A stretch of 64,000 nt of DNA from Sphingobacterium yanglingense (GCF_004363245.1 NZ_SNYV01000014.1:310001-374000), one strand, 5' to 3'; shown: positions 44,826-54,081, counted from the stretch's first letter. Numbers and translations are program-made. Notes: generated by a model not told the origin, from the letters alone.

Positions 44826-46256
44826 CTATTTATCAGCAATGACTTTGCTTATTATCTGAGTGCTTATCTCGTCAACTGAAATTGCTGAATTGGAGAGGAC
44901 AATGATAGCTGACTTACTATCGGGTACTAATGCTAGAAAAGCCGAACTTCCTCCCGTTGCTCCATTGTGCCAATATTGTACTACGTCTTCTAGCATATTC
45001 ATATGCCAAGCTAAGCCGATATCAGTAGAAGGCGGGAGGTAGTATGTAAATTGCTTCGTAAGTGCCATGGCATGTTCTAATCTGTTTTCAGGCATTTTGA
45101 ACTGCGCCTGTACAAACTTCATCATATCGGTTATGGTAGATTTTAGACCACCAGCTCCAGCAAAAGCTTGCCATTGCCATAATGGAACCTCTGTACCTGT
45201 TAGGCTATATACCTTGGGAATGCTCTGTGTTTTATAATTTATTTTTTCTACCGTATTTAATAATCCTAAAGGACTTGTGATGACTTCAGTTATACACTGG
45301 CTATACGTTTTTTTTGATATGGAAGATATTAGCTCACCAAGTAATGCAAAGCCGGTGTTACTATATTCAAAATTATTTCCAGGGACGTCCTTGAGTTCGA
45401 TGTTTTTTAAATATGAGAATAGCTCTTTACGACCATATTGAGCATAGGGGGCGGTTGCCACAAACTTTGGAACCTTATCCAGATTGCTTGGTATTCGAGG
45501 AAGACCGGATGTGTGATTTGCTAAATCTTTAAAAGTTATTTTTTGTAGGTATTGATTTTGCGCGAGAGAATCAGGTAGATATTTACTAATGCTGTCATCC
45601 AATGTTATTACTTTTCGCTCGACTAGATCTGCCAGAAGTGTCGCAGTAAATACTTTGGTGATGGAACCTAGTTCGAATAAGGTATTTTCCTTCGGAAGGG
45701 AAAGGGTATCTCCTTTTATGGTTTCACCATAGTAGAAGGTATTTGTTTTGCCCTTGTGAATTAGGCCAATAGCTAATGCTTGTGCGTTTTTTTGTTGTAT
45801 GTATGTTAAGGCCAATGAGTCAATGTATTCATCAAGGGCGTTGTTCTTTTGGACCACAGATTTGACGTTTTCCTTTTTCTCTGTGGCAATCTCTTGGTCT
45901 TTAATCTCCAAAAAATCAAAATGGAATGTACTGTCTGTCTTTAAGAAGATCGAGCCTTTCTTGTTGCCCACTGTAATGTTATAACCCGCAATTCCATTGC
46001 TGTAAGATGCTGGTGAGGCGTCTTTTATCTGTCCAAAATTGTAAAAATACTGCAATGCCATTTCCAACTTTTGAAGTGGGATATTCTGTTGAAAAAGTGG
46101 CGAAGCCATAGCGTAAATGGAGTCCGTTTGTTGTGTGTTGAAAAAAAACTCTATTCTATTGTAGACTTGCCTATTGTTTTTTTCTGCAATAGATTGGGAA
46201 TAGGTATTGAAACTATAAAATAACAGTACCAGCGAGTATAGGGCATATCTAATCAT
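44826..46256 (-). CDS. Exported serine hydrolase (class C beta-lactamase fold) with N-terminal DUF3887 domain
   Basis: 476 aa. A signal peptide (residues 1 to about 21, ending FNTYSQS) is followed by a DUF3887-like domain (about 25-125) and a beta-lactamase/transpeptidase-like domain. Active-site motifs are S198-x-x-K201 in ELGSITKVFT and Y298-S-N in YSNTGFALLG, with HNGATGGSSAF near the C-terminus as the third motif (HxG type). Such proteins are periplasmic peptidases or esterases; true beta-lactamase activity is not implied. It lies 25 bases downstream of the LytTR regulator gene, but a -7 box (TAAGTTTG) sits four bases before its ATG, so it has its own start. Confidence 0.87.
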   Translation of the reverse strand: MIRYALYSLVLLFYSFNTYSQSIAEKNNRQVYNRIEFFFNTQQTDSIYAMASPLFQQNIPLQKLEMALQYFYNFGQIKDASPASYSNGIAGYNITVGNKKGSIFLKTDSTFHFDFLEIKDQEIATEKKENVKSVVQKNNALDEYIDSLALTYIQQKNAQALAIGLIHKGKTNTFYYGETIKGDTLSLPKENTLFELGSITKVFTATLLADLVERKVITLDDSISKYLPDSLAQNQYLQKITFKDLANHTSGLPRIPSNLDKVPKFVATAPYAQYGRKELFSYLKNIELKDVPGNNFEYSNTGFALLGELISSISKKTYSQCITEVITSPLGLLNTVEKINYKTQSIPKVYSLTGTEVPLWQWQAFAGAGGLKSTITDMMKFVQAQFKMPENRLEHAMALTKQFTYYLPPSTDIGLAWHMNMLEDVVQYWHNGATGGSSAFLALVPDSKSAIIVLSNSAISVDEISTQIISKVIADK

Positions 46257-46260
46257 CTCA

Positions 46261-46292
46261 CAAACTTACAAAATCGGTGAGTTATAATCCAA
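46261..46292 (-). promoter_or_regulatory. Promoter of the serine hydrolase gene (TTG-N21-TAAGTTTG)
   Basis: Minus-strand TTG (46290-46292) lies inside the 3' end of the LytTR gene, and TAAGTTTG (46261-46268) is followed by TGAG and the ATG. It allows expression apart from the upstream operon. Confidence 0.5.
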
Positions 46293-47019
46293 TTGTTTGT
46301 TTCAGTCTAGCATACCCCGATTTACTGATATTTACCTTGTCGCCATTTAGAAGAATGCCTCTGTAACTTTCTTTCTCCATAGGTTCAATTTTGGCCAATT
46401 GATCTACCTTGATGATAAATGATCGATGCACGCGAACAAATTGTTTTGGATCTAATTGTTTTTCAAAAGAAGACATCGTTTTGTTTTTCAAAAACATTCC
46501 CTCTTTTGTATGGATTTTTACATAATCATCATAAGCCTCCAAGTAAATTACTTGTTGTACAGGAATCAATTTAATTTGAGTTCCATTTTTTACGACTATA
46601 CGCTCTAGTACTTCCTCTTCGACTTCTTCTTGAAGATTCTTGATCGCTTTGTTTGATTGCGAGGTACCATAGGCATTTCTGAATTTTTGAATAGCAAGTT
46701 TGAACCTATCCTCAGGTATGGGTTTTAAAAGGTAATCCACAGCAGATTTTTCAAATGCTTTTATAGCAAATTCTTCGAATGCCGTCGTAAATACGATATG
46801 TGGTAGTTCGTCAAGTATTTCTAGCATTTCAAAGCCGGTAAGTTTAGGCATTTGAATATCTAAGAAGACGAGATCTGGGCGATATTGCTGAATGGCTTTG
46901 GCTCCTTCGAAACCGTCACCACATTCTGCGACTACTTCTATGTCTTCTTCGTTCGCTAGATATCCTTGGACAATCATGCGTGCTAGTGGTTCGTCATCGA
47001 TAATAATTGCTTTAATCAT
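46282..47019 (-). CDS. LytTR-family response regulator
   Basis: 245 aa. Receiver domain at residues 1 to about 120: acidic pair IIDDEPLAR, phospho-acceptor D54 in VFLDIQMP, Lys in DYLLKPIPEDRF. The LytTR DNA-binding domain fills the C-terminal 100 residues (LIPVQQVIYLEAYDDYVKIHT, FVRVHRSFIIKVDQL). Overlaps the histidine kinase gene by eight bases, giving a two-component pair whose transcript begins at the LiaF-like gene. Probably regulates envelope functions; a dyad with a LytTR-like half-site lies in the operon's own promoter. Confidence 0.93.
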   Translation of the reverse strand: MIKAIIIDDEPLARMIVQGYLANEEDIEVVAECGDGFEGAKAIQQYRPDLVFLDIQMPKLTGFEMLEILDELPHIVFTTAFEEFAIKAFEKSAVDYLLKPIPEDRFKLAIQKFRNAYGTSQSNKAIKNLQEEVEEEVLERIVVKNGTQIKLIPVQQVIYLEAYDDYVKIHTKEGMFLKNKTMSSFEKQLDPKQFVRVHRSFIIKVDQLAKIEPMEKESYRGILLNGDKVNISKSGYARLKQTIGL

Positions 47020-48058
47020 GTTGAGGTATTTTGATGGTTGCTGTAAATTGGTTTTCTTTTTTTCTTACACTTAATAAATCTGTCCGGCCATAGATCAAAA
47101 ATAGCCTTCGTTGTATGCTGGTTAGGCCAAAGCCTGTTCCATTTGCGTTGTAAAACTGGTCAGAGTCGAAGGGGTTTGCAATTTCAATTGTCAACATATG
47201 CAACTCTAAGGTTATATTGGTTTCTATAAGTACATCCCCAGTCACATTATATAAACCATGTTTTATAGCATTTTCCATTAATGGCTGTACAATCATACTA
47301 GGGACTTTAGCGGATAGGACGTCTTCAGAATAATTAAAGGTTGTATTTAACCGGTGACCAAATCGTACTTTTTCAATTTCCAGATAGAGTTCTAAATGTT
47401 TGATTTCATCGGATAATTGAATAAGCTGTTTATCGTCTTTTCGTAAAGTTCCTCTTAAAAAATCAGACAATTGGAACGTCATTTTTTTTGCCAGATCAGG
47501 TTTTACAGTGATCAATGCAATAATTGAGTTCAAGCTGTTGAACAGGAAATGGGGTTGTAGTTGCTGTCTTAGGTTGTAAAGTTCTGCGTCACGTACCAGC
47601 TTTTCTGACTCTTCCTTTCGTTTTTTGTTCTCCGTATATTCTTCCTGTATATTCCAAAAGATGTTAATGATCATTACACATATTAAGAGCAGAAAATTTA
47701 TGATAAACCGATAGGGAAGACGCTGATAAAAGTGATTGATTGAGGGAGTGTCAAAAAATCGGAGCAATGCAAATAATGAAATACCTAAGCTTAATGCTGT
47801 TAAGGTAATACAGATTACCGTGATTTTTAGGTATTTGTTCTTTTGAGGCATATAGAACTGCATGGAGCTAAATATCAGATAACAACATGCAGTAATGGAC
47901 AGCGCACCTATTGCTGGTTCGATTGGGTTTACCTTAAGCGGATGTACCTCCCACCAGAGTAGAAAATAAGAAACCAAAAAGTAAAGAACGAAGATGGTCA
48001 AGGTGCTGACGTGAATCAACGTTTTTTTTGATTTTAGTTTAAATAGGGATGATGCCAT
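47012..48058 (-). CDS. LytS-type sensor histidine kinase
   Basis: 348-aa membrane kinase. Four transmembrane helices (about residues 15-37, 47-68, 77-102, 116-140) are joined by short loops, so it has no large extracellular sensor and probably reads a membrane or protein-partner signal. A coiled linker (EEYTENKKRKEESEKLVRDA) leads to the His_kinase domain with QLQPHFLFNSLNSI (phospho-acceptor His) and the ATP-binding N-box VQPLMENAIKHGL and GTGFGLTSIQRRL. It overlaps the LytTR gene by eight bases and follows the LiaF-like gene by eight. Confidence 0.92.
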   Translation of the reverse strand: MASSLFKLKSKKTLIHVSTLTIFVLYFLVSYFLLWWEVHPLKVNPIEPAIGALSITACCYLIFSSMQFYMPQKNKYLKITVICITLTALSLGISLFALLRFFDTPSINHFYQRLPYRFIINFLLLICVMIINIFWNIQEEYTENKKRKEESEKLVRDAELYNLRQQLQPHFLFNSLNSIIALITVKPDLAKKMTFQLSDFLRGTLRKDDKQLIQLSDEIKHLELYLEIEKVRFGHRLNTTFNYSEDVLSAKVPSMIVQPLMENAIKHGLYNVTGDVLIETNITLELHMLTIEIANPFDSDQFYNANGTGFGLTSIQRRLFLIYGRTDLLSVRKKENQFTATIKIPQHD

Positions 48059-48066
48059 TGCTATCT

Positions 48067-48954
48067 TTAGCTATTTTTGATGGTTAAACTTCCAAAAATC
48101 GACGTCCCAGTGATGAAGAGTTTTTTGTTTTCATCAAATATATGGTTGATGATGACACGTCGGTCATCACTTTCGCTGAGTATAGATGATACAGAAGGGG
48201 ATACCATCCAGTGTGGAGGAACGATTATCTTTGTACTACCAAACAATTGAAATACATCTATCACAATTGGTTGGTTGAGGTCAGCCTGTAGTAGGTTAAT
48301 CTCTGTACTGCCAAAGATATTGGTCATGGTACCTCCTAGAAAGTTTTTGGACAGTACTATTTTTTTTGCACTTCCAAATATGGAATCAATCTTTAAATAG
48401 TTTTCTGCGTAATAGAAACTGTTACCTTTGGAACCATCGAACCTATTCTCTGAACTTTGATAGTCAAAATTTTGGGATTCACGAGCTGAAGATTGCTTTT
48501 GAGCTTCCTGTTCAGGTATATCAATGACTCTTTTATCCCAGTCAAACTCGTCAACATCTTCTGAAGGATTACTTTTTGGACCCGGTACTGGGATTTCTGG
48601 GGCTTTGCGGTTTCTGTTGACTATGTATATTCCAAGTATAATAGCTACAGCCGGGATAAGGATTTTTCCAGGATTAAAATCCATCATTTCTTTTAGAAGA
48701 AACACCGATCCTATAGTTATTAGAATCAGTGAGGATTTTTTTTGAAACTTAGAATTAACCCCTATAACAACTCCTATAATGATTAATATCATCTGCCATC
48801 CAAATATCCATCTTGGAAATAGGTGGCCAAAATCTAAGTTTTTTAATAATAGGAAAAATCCAAATAATATAATCACTGTTCCTACCATAGTAGAACTTTT
48901 GTTGTTATTTGGTGGAAGTACGGGCTTCTGTTGCATCTTCTCTCTTGTGTCCAT
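48067..48954 (-). CDS. LiaF-like membrane protein
   Basis: 295 aa. Four hydrophobic helices in the first 115 residues resemble the LiaI/LiaF-like transmembrane region. A polar linker (about 120-175) leads to a C-terminal beta-helix-like domain with repeated short strands (IDSIFGSAKKIVLSKNFLGG, NIFGSTEINLL, QLFGSTKIIVPPHW, TSIFGSLTIKNS), as in LiaF/VraT proteins that restrain a partner histidine kinase. As first gene of an operon with LytS and LytTR, it probably plays that inhibitory sensing role. That is inference from context and fold. Confidence 0.87.
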   Translation of the reverse strand: MDTREKMQQKPVLPPNNNKSSTMVGTVIILFGFFLLLKNLDFGHLFPRWIFGWQMILIIIGVVIGVNSKFQKKSSLILITIGSVFLLKEMMDFNPGKILIPAVAIILGIYIVNRNRKAPEIPVPGPKSNPSEDVDEFDWDKRVIDIPEQEAQKQSSARESQNFDYQSSENRFDGSKGNSFYYAENYLKIDSIFGSAKKIVLSKNFLGGTMTNIFGSTEINLLQADLNQPIVIDVFQLFGSTKIIVPPHWMVSPSVSSILSESDDRRVIINHIFDENKKLFITGTSIFGSLTIKNS

Positions 48955-48977
48955 TTTGAATTTTATTTATCCTACCC

Positions 48978-49004
48978 CAAAAGTAATCACTACACTTAGC
49001 TCAA
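48978..49004 (-). promoter_or_regulatory. Promoter of the LiaF-like/LytS/LytTR operon (TTG-N16-TACTTTTG)
   Basis: Minus-strand TTG (49002-49004) and TACTTTTG (48978-48985). The spacer is 16 bases, shorter than ideal, which may signal dependence on an activator. An inverted repeat covers the -33 element and the spacer. Confidence 0.45.
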
Positions 49005-49012
49005 CTGTAGTG
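48988..49012. promoter_or_regulatory. Inverted repeat within the operon promoter, possible operator
   Basis: CACTACA and TGTAGTG form a perfect 7-bp dyad with an 11-base spacer. Within it, on the minus strand, ACAGTTGAG (49000-49008) fits the LytTR half-site consensus [TA][AC][CA]GTTN[AG][TG]. A second half-site at the usual 12-base gap was not found. Confidence 0.4.
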
Positions 49013-49206
49013 TTATTAGGTATATGATTTGCTCCATTCGGTAAACGGCTATATTTACTCGGTGAAAATAACATACTTCTTACTGGAATTGAAATATTGT
49101 GTGAAAAATAAATATTTTTTCAATAAAATTTGGATGTTTAAAATTAATTATTATATATTTATGGAATTAAAAAATAGGATTTAAACTTAAATACTTAACT
49201 AGACTA

Positions 49207-49545
49207 ATGGGAGATTTTGAAAACAAAGAGCGTGAAGAGGTATTTTCAAAAAAGGTGAGAGCAGGAAAACGTACTTATTTTTTTGATGTAAAGGCTACGC
49301 GATCAAATGATTATTATGTGACTATCACTGAGAGCAAAAAGCGTTTTGAAGATGGTCAGTTTATCAAACACAAAATATTCTTATATAAAGAAGATTTTGA
49401 GAAATTTGCAGAGGGACTTACAGATGTGGTAGATTACATCAAATCAAATCAAGAAGTTGTTGAGAAGAGATATGAGCCTAGTCAGGATGAATCTGCATAT
49501 GAAAGTAATGAAGAGTTGGTTGAAAGAGGTAACTATTCGTTCTAA
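49207..49545 (+). CDS. PUR-family (DUF3276) nucleic-acid-binding protein
   Basis: 112 aa, cytoplasmic. The body is a PUR-alpha-like repeat of DUF3276: VFSKKVRAGKRTYFFDVKAT, YYVTITESKKRFEDG, IFLYKEDFEKFAEGL. The C-terminus is acidic and disordered. Relatives such as Borrelia BpuR bind single-stranded DNA and RNA, so a chromosome- or RNA-binding regulatory role is likely. Nearly all Bacteroidota carry this family. It stands alone with its own terminator. Confidence 0.9.
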   Translation: MGDFENKEREEVFSKKVRAGKRTYFFDVKATRSNDYYVTITESKKRFEDGQFIKHKIFLYKEDFEKFAEGLTDVVDYIKSNQEVVEKRYEPSQDESAYESNEELVERGNYSF

Positions 49546-49570
49546 CTAACTGCTTTATAGGTTAATAATG

Positions 49571-49597
49571 AGCCACTTTTATCGAAGTGGCTTTTTC
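49571..49597 (+). terminator. Intrinsic terminator after the PUR-domain gene
   Basis: AGCCACTT and AAGTGGCT (49571-49578 and 49585-49592) with a six-base loop and a T-run. Confidence 0.85.
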
Positions 49598-49780
49598 TGT
49601 AATAAGTTGGCTGTTCTCTGGATAGTTCTGTGTTGCTGCTGTTTCTCTTTAGGTGAGAGAGCAGCTAGATAAAGTGATGTTTTGTTTCATCCACCAGAAT
49701 GGTCTTTTTAAAATTAATGTGCGTTATGGGGAACTCATTTTCCCTTTAAAATTTGTACGTATTACAAATACTATAATATT

Positions 49781-51907
49781 ATGAATAAACTAATTAGCGG
49801 ATTTCTTGTGGCCTCACTTTTTGTAGTTAACTATTCTGTCAATGGGCAGGACAAAAAGCTGAGTTTTGATGAATCTTGGGGAAGGGGCTATACGGTTACC
49901 AAAGCTATACCTGGATATGCGGGGTGGGCAGATAAGGATCATTACCTAGAGACAGATGCGTCTGATAGAAAAACGTACAAAGTACATGTCAAATCTGGTA
50001 AACGAGAACCCTACATTCCTGTACCTACCAATGATGTTATGGTCTTTGTGAAAGATAAAGACATTTACATTAAATATGGACAAGAAGCGCAAAAGAAGGT
50101 AACTAATTCGCCAAATGAAGAAGAGCAAAATCCGACTTTGTCTCCCGATAAGAAGTATATTGCATTCACACGGAATAGTAATTTATTCAGCGTGAACATA
50201 GCTACTGGAAAAGAAATCCAGTATACCAATGACGGAACAGATGTAATCTACAATGGTTGGTCCTCTTGGGTATATTACGAAGAAATATTAGGCCGACCTA
50301 CAAATTACAAAGCATTTTGGTGGTCTCCAGATAGTAAACAGATCGCTTTTATGCGATTCGATGATACGAAAGTACCGATGTTTCCTATTTATGTGTCCAA
50401 AGGGCAAAATGGTTATTTAGAAGAGACAAGATATCCAAAAGCAGGTCAGGACAATCCTGAAGTAAAAGTAGGGTTCGTTAAGGTAGAAGGAGCTCCTGTT
50501 GTCTGGGCTGCATTTAATGAAAAGGATGATCAGTATTTTGGACAGCCGTATTGGAGTTTTGATAGTCAGTCCATCATGGTTCAATGGATGAATCGAGATC
50601 AGAATAATTTGAAATTTTATGCCGTAGATCCAGGAACAGGGAATAAGCGCGAAATTTATAATGAAGTGCAATCTACTTGGATCAATCTAGATCATGATGA
50701 GCGAATTACTTATCTTGGAGATAATAAGCACTACATCTTAAAATCAGACAAGACTGGGTGGGCACATTATTATTTGTATACCCTAGATGGAAAATTACTG
50801 AACCCCATCACACAAGGGGATTGGCAAGTGAATTCGTTGGCTCACATTGATGAAAAGAACCAGATTGTATATTTTACAGCCCGCAAAGAAAACTCTGCGA
50901 CTATGGACCTGTATCGAGTAGACTATTCGGGCAGGAATCTCAAACGGCTTACCTTTGGAGATTTTACCCATAATACGATAATGTCTCCTGATGGAAAATA
51001 CTTTATTACAAATTATTCGAATGTTAATACGCCAAACAAAGTCGCTTTGATGGATAATCAAGGAAAGAAGATAAAGGACTTAGCAGACTCTAGATCGGAA
51101 GACTTTAATAACTATAAAATTGGGAAAACGGAGTATTTTACAATAAAATCGGATGATGGAAAGTTTGATCTTCCAATAATTGTGACATACCCTGTTGATT
51201 TTGATGAACACAAAGAATATCCAGTTGTTATGAGTATCTATGGTGGACCGGATGCTGGAACTGTCAAAAATACATGGAAAGGCACTTCAAATCAATATTG
51301 GGCTAATGCTGGTATTATTCAAATAGCATGTGATCATAGGGCCTCTGGACATTTTGGGAAGCAGGGGGTAGCACTTATGCACCGAAGTCTGGGACAATGG
51401 GAGCTAGTTGATTATATCACTGTGGCAAAATGGTTAAAGGCCAAAACTTGGGTCGCAAAGAATAAGTTGTTGATTACTGGACATAGCTACGGTGGTTATA
51501 TGACATGCCTAGCATTGACCAAAGGAGCGGACTATTTTGATTACGGTATCTCTGGTGCACCGGTAACGAGTTGGGAGCTGTATGATACGCATTATACTGA
51601 AAGATGGATGGATACTCCACAGGATAATCCGGAGGGGTATAAGAATGGCTCGATTTTGTCTTATGTTGATAAATATAAAGGTGGATTGAGGGTTATGCAT
51701 GGGGATTTGGATGATAACGTGCATCTACAAAATACAATGCAGTTAATTGATGCCCTGACAGACCGTAGTGTGCCATTCGAATTTATGATTTATCCAGGTA
51801 GTAGACACGGCTGGAATAGATCGAAGGTTGCGTATGATTTCAGAGAAAGGGCTCGTTTTTATTATCAATATCTATTGGAGCAACCTTTACCAAAGGAGTT
51901 TAACTGA
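49781..51907 (+). CDS. Dipeptidyl peptidase IV (S9B)
   Basis: 708 aa with a signal peptide (residues 1 to about 22, ending YSVNGQ). The beta-propeller contains the double-Glu motif WVYYEEILGR (E167, E168), which in DPP IV holds the substrate's free N-terminus, and is followed by YKAFWWSPDS. The alpha/beta-hydrolase domain carries S569 in GHSYGGYM, D644 in GDLDDNVH and H676 in GSRHGWN. It should remove X-Pro or X-Ala dipeptides from peptides in the periplasm. Its products suit the POT transporters encoded earlier in the window. No TAnnTTTG box was seen in the 180 bases upstream. Confidence 0.95.
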   Translation: MNKLISGFLVASLFVVNYSVNGQDKKLSFDESWGRGYTVTKAIPGYAGWADKDHYLETDASDRKTYKVHVKSGKREPYIPVPTNDVMVFVKDKDIYIKYGQEAQKKVTNSPNEEEQNPTLSPDKKYIAFTRNSNLFSVNIATGKEIQYTNDGTDVIYNGWSSWVYYEEILGRPTNYKAFWWSPDSKQIAFMRFDDTKVPMFPIYVSKGQNGYLEETRYPKAGQDNPEVKVGFVKVEGAPVVWAAFNEKDDQYFGQPYWSFDSQSIMVQWMNRDQNNLKFYAVDPGTGNKREIYNEVQSTWINLDHDERITYLGDNKHYILKSDKTGWAHYYLYTLDGKLLNPITQGDWQVNSLAHIDEKNQIVYFTARKENSATMDLYRVDYSGRNLKRLTFGDFTHNTIMSPDGKYFITNYSNVNTPNKVALMDNQGKKIKDLADSRSEDFNNYKIGKTEYFTIKSDDGKFDLPIIVTYPVDFDEHKEYPVVMSIYGGPDAGTVKNTWKGTSNQYWANAGIIQIACDHRASGHFGKQGVALMHRSLGQWELVDYITVAKWLKAKTWVAKNKLLITGHSYGGYMTCLALTKGADYFDYGISGAPVTSWELYDTHYTERWMDTPQDNPEGYKNGSILSYVDKYKGGLRVMHGDLDDNVHLQNTMQLIDALTDRSVPFEFMIYPGSRHGWNRSKVAYDFRERARFYYQYLLEQPLPKEFN

Positions 51908-51918
51908 TTTGTATAGGG

Positions 51919-51957
51919 AAACTGGTGATAGCAATTTTGTTCTATCACCAGTTTTTG
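51919..51957 (+). terminator. Intrinsic terminator after DPP IV gene
   Basis: Perfect 13-bp inverted repeat (51919-51931 and 51942-51954) around a 10-base loop, with a T-run. Confidence 0.88.
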
Positions 51958-52055
51958 TATTGTCACTGTTAAAAAAGAGTAAATGTTCTGGGAAATCAGA
52001 CGTATTCGTTCACCGATTTCTGCAATATTTGTCTTAAATAAAGATTTATTTTCAA

Positions 52056-52086
52056 TTGATGTAATCCAAAAAATATATCATCTTTG
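52056..52086 (+). promoter_or_regulatory. Promoter of the membrane protein/dxr/rseP run (TTG-N20-CATCTTTG)
   Basis: TTG at 52056-52058 and CATCTTTG at 52079-52086 (one mismatch to TAnnTTTG), 17 bases before the ATG. Confidence 0.45.
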
Positions 52087-52103
52087 CAGTATTATCTGTT
52101 TGT

Positions 52104-52895
52104 ATGTTAGAATTTTTAAAGGAAAGCACGTTTAAAGCAAATGATGTGTTTTTCAGGGCCTTAAATATTTTGAAGAAACACTATATCTCTGTGGCCGGAT
52201 TGTGTTTTCTCCTTTTTGTGACCAATAATTTGTCTGCTTTCTTGGCTATGTACCTCAGTGATATTACAGGTAGTGCTATAAAGGTATTGCTACTTATTGT
52301 CTTTGTAGTGCTTTTCTTTGGATTACAATTGGTGCTTATTAAGAGGGCAATATTATTGGCTAGTAATGTGGAGCATGCTGCACTGAAAACTTACATTCCT
52401 TCACCGAAGCAATTTTTGAACTTCCTATTCGGATTGGTCATTTATTCTTTTTTGACAGGTGTTGTATATCTAGGATGTTCGATTATATGTATGCCCTTGT
52501 TATATATGGGAGTCCAAATGGAAACGATTCTGTCTGAGATAAACCCAGCATTGACGGGTATATTTATGATGTTGATTTTGATTCGAATTTCTTTTTTTCC
52601 TTTCTTTATATTAGAGAAAAACCATAATATATTTAGAGCTGGGCGCTTGAGTGTAGCTTTTACCAAAGGAAACGTTGTGAATTTGTTCATGCTTATGTTG
52701 GTGCTAGCTTCTGCTTACATTTTACAGTTGACATTTGAGTATTTTGATTATCCGCTTATGGCTAAAGTGTTAAGTGTGCTTAATACTTTTATAATTATTC
52801 CATCAGTGAGTTTGGTGATGGCTATTGCTTATGTTGATATGATGAAGGAATATAAGGGGAGTGATGACCCAGAATTGTTTAAAAATATAATTTAA
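52104..52895 (+). CDS. Polytopic membrane protein of unknown function
   Basis: 263 aa with about six hydrophobic helices (near residues 27-50, 60-82, 105-130, 148-170, 190-212, 222-245). The layout, an amphipathic N-terminus followed by six helices and a short polar tail, resembles small inner-membrane proteins of unknown role. No catalytic or transport motif is recognised. It begins the run leading to dxr (12 bases downstream) and rseP, so expression is probably coupled to isoprenoid synthesis and envelope proteolysis, but this says little about function. Confidence 0.75.
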   Translation: MLEFLKESTFKANDVFFRALNILKKHYISVAGLCFLLFVTNNLSAFLAMYLSDITGSAIKVLLLIVFVVLFFGLQLVLIKRAILLASNVEHAALKTYIPSPKQFLNFLFGLVIYSFLTGVVYLGCSIICMPLLYMGVQMETILSEINPALTGIFMMLILIRISFFPFFILEKNHNIFRAGRLSVAFTKGNVVNLFMLMLVLASAYILQLTFEYFDYPLMAKVLSVLNTFIIIPSVSLVMAIAYVDMMKEYKGSDDPELFKNII

Positions 52896-52907
52896 GAAAG
52901 CGATAAG

Positions 52908-54071
52908 TTGGAGAAGAAGAGTATTGCTATATTAGGATCGACGGGGAGTATTGGGACACAAGCCCTTGATGTTGTTCGTTCCTTTCCTGATAGATTTGAA
53001 GCTTCTGTGTTGACGGCAGCTAATAGTGTTGATATCCTGATTGAGCAGGCTTTAGAATTTAAACCTAAGCTTGTTGTTATTATAAATGAGCTACATTTTA
53101 ATACTGTGAAATCGGCGCTAGCCACTGTCGATTGCCAGATCATAGTAGGAGAAGAAGGTCTTATCGATGCAGCTGAATTTGCTGAGGTAGATATCGTTTT
53201 GAATGCGATAGTGGGATCTGCAGGGCTTAAACCAACGGTAGCTGCTATAAAGTCGGGCAAAGATATTGCATTGGCGAATAAAGAGACTCTGGTAATGGCA
53301 GGTGAGTTGGTAATGGGGCTTGCACGTAAACATAACGTCAAGATACTTCCGGTGGATTCTGAACATTCTGCTATATTCCAATGTCTTGTCGGCGAAGAAA
53401 ATCCTATTGAAAAAATATACCTTACTGCATCAGGGGGACCTTTTAGGGGGAAAACGACCAATGATCTTATTAACGTAACCCGCGAACAAGCTCTGAAGCA
53501 TCCCAATTGGGCAATGGGCGCAAAAATCACAATAGACTCGGCTTCATTGATGAATAAAGGGTTGGAAGTTATTGAAGCTAAATGGTTGTTTGATCTTGAT
53601 GTTTCAAAGATTGACGTTGTTGTACACCCACAGTCAATAATACATTCTATCGTACAGTTTGAAGACGGCTCTATGAAGGCGCAGATGGGAGCTCCAGATA
53701 TGAGGGTGCCTATTCAGTATGCGCTGACCTATCCCTCTCGTTTGAAGAATGAATTCAAGCGCTTTAATTTTTTGGAATACCCAGAGCTAACCTTTGAACG
53801 TCCTGATATGGATACATTTAGAAATCTCGCACTCGCTTATGAAGCTTTGGAAGCGGGAGGAAATAGATGTTGTATTCTTAATGCGGCTAATGAGATTGTT
53901 GTTGACGCCTTTTTAAAGGATCAGGTATCATTTTTAGGAATGTCTGATGTTCTGGAGGAGACATTATGTCAGCTAAGTAATAGTGAAAGCCTAAGTTTGG
54001 ACGATTATATCGCTTTTGATAAGGAAAGTCGACTTATGGCACGAGATTTAATCAATAAGTTGAGAAACTAA
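52908..54071 (+). CDS. dxr: 1-deoxy-D-xylulose-5-phosphate reductoisomerase
   Basis: Second enzyme of the MEP isoprenoid pathway, converting DXP to MEP with NADPH and a divalent metal. 387 aa. N-terminal NADPH loop ILGSTGSIGTQALDV, then ANKETLVMAG, metal-binding PVDSEHSAIFQ, LTASGGPFRG, HPNWAMGAKITIDSASLMNKGLE and HPQSIIHS. The start is TTG at 52908: no ATG precedes the essential GSTGSIG motif, and the TTG is 12 bases after the upstream gene. rseP follows by 10 bases, a widespread pairing. Confidence 0.96.
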   Translation: MEKKSIAILGSTGSIGTQALDVVRSFPDRFEASVLTAANSVDILIEQALEFKPKLVVIINELHFNTVKSALATVDCQIIVGEEGLIDAAEFAEVDIVLNAIVGSAGLKPTVAAIKSGKDIALANKETLVMAGELVMGLARKHNVKILPVDSEHSAIFQCLVGEENPIEKIYLTASGGPFRGKTTNDLINVTREQALKHPNWAMGAKITIDSASLMNKGLEVIEAKWLFDLDVSKIDVVVHPQSIIHSIVQFEDGSMKAQMGAPDMRVPIQYALTYPSRLKNEFKRFNFLEYPELTFERPDMDTFRNLALAYEALEAGGNRCCILNAANEIVVDAFLKDQVSFLGMSDVLEETLCQLSNSESLSLDDYIAFDKESRLMARDLINKLRN

Positions 54072-54081
54072 TATTTTATAG

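Noticed and set aside
49635..49666. Imperfect hairpin GCTGCT...AGCAGC between the PUR-domain gene and DPP IV, considered as a small RNA
   Set aside because: The stem has a bulge and G-T pairs, no promoter box precedes it and no T-run follows. Not enough for an RNA gene.
52892..53530. A 212-residue minus frame inside dxr
   Set aside because: dxr on the + strand has every family motif. The minus frame has no recognisable domain.
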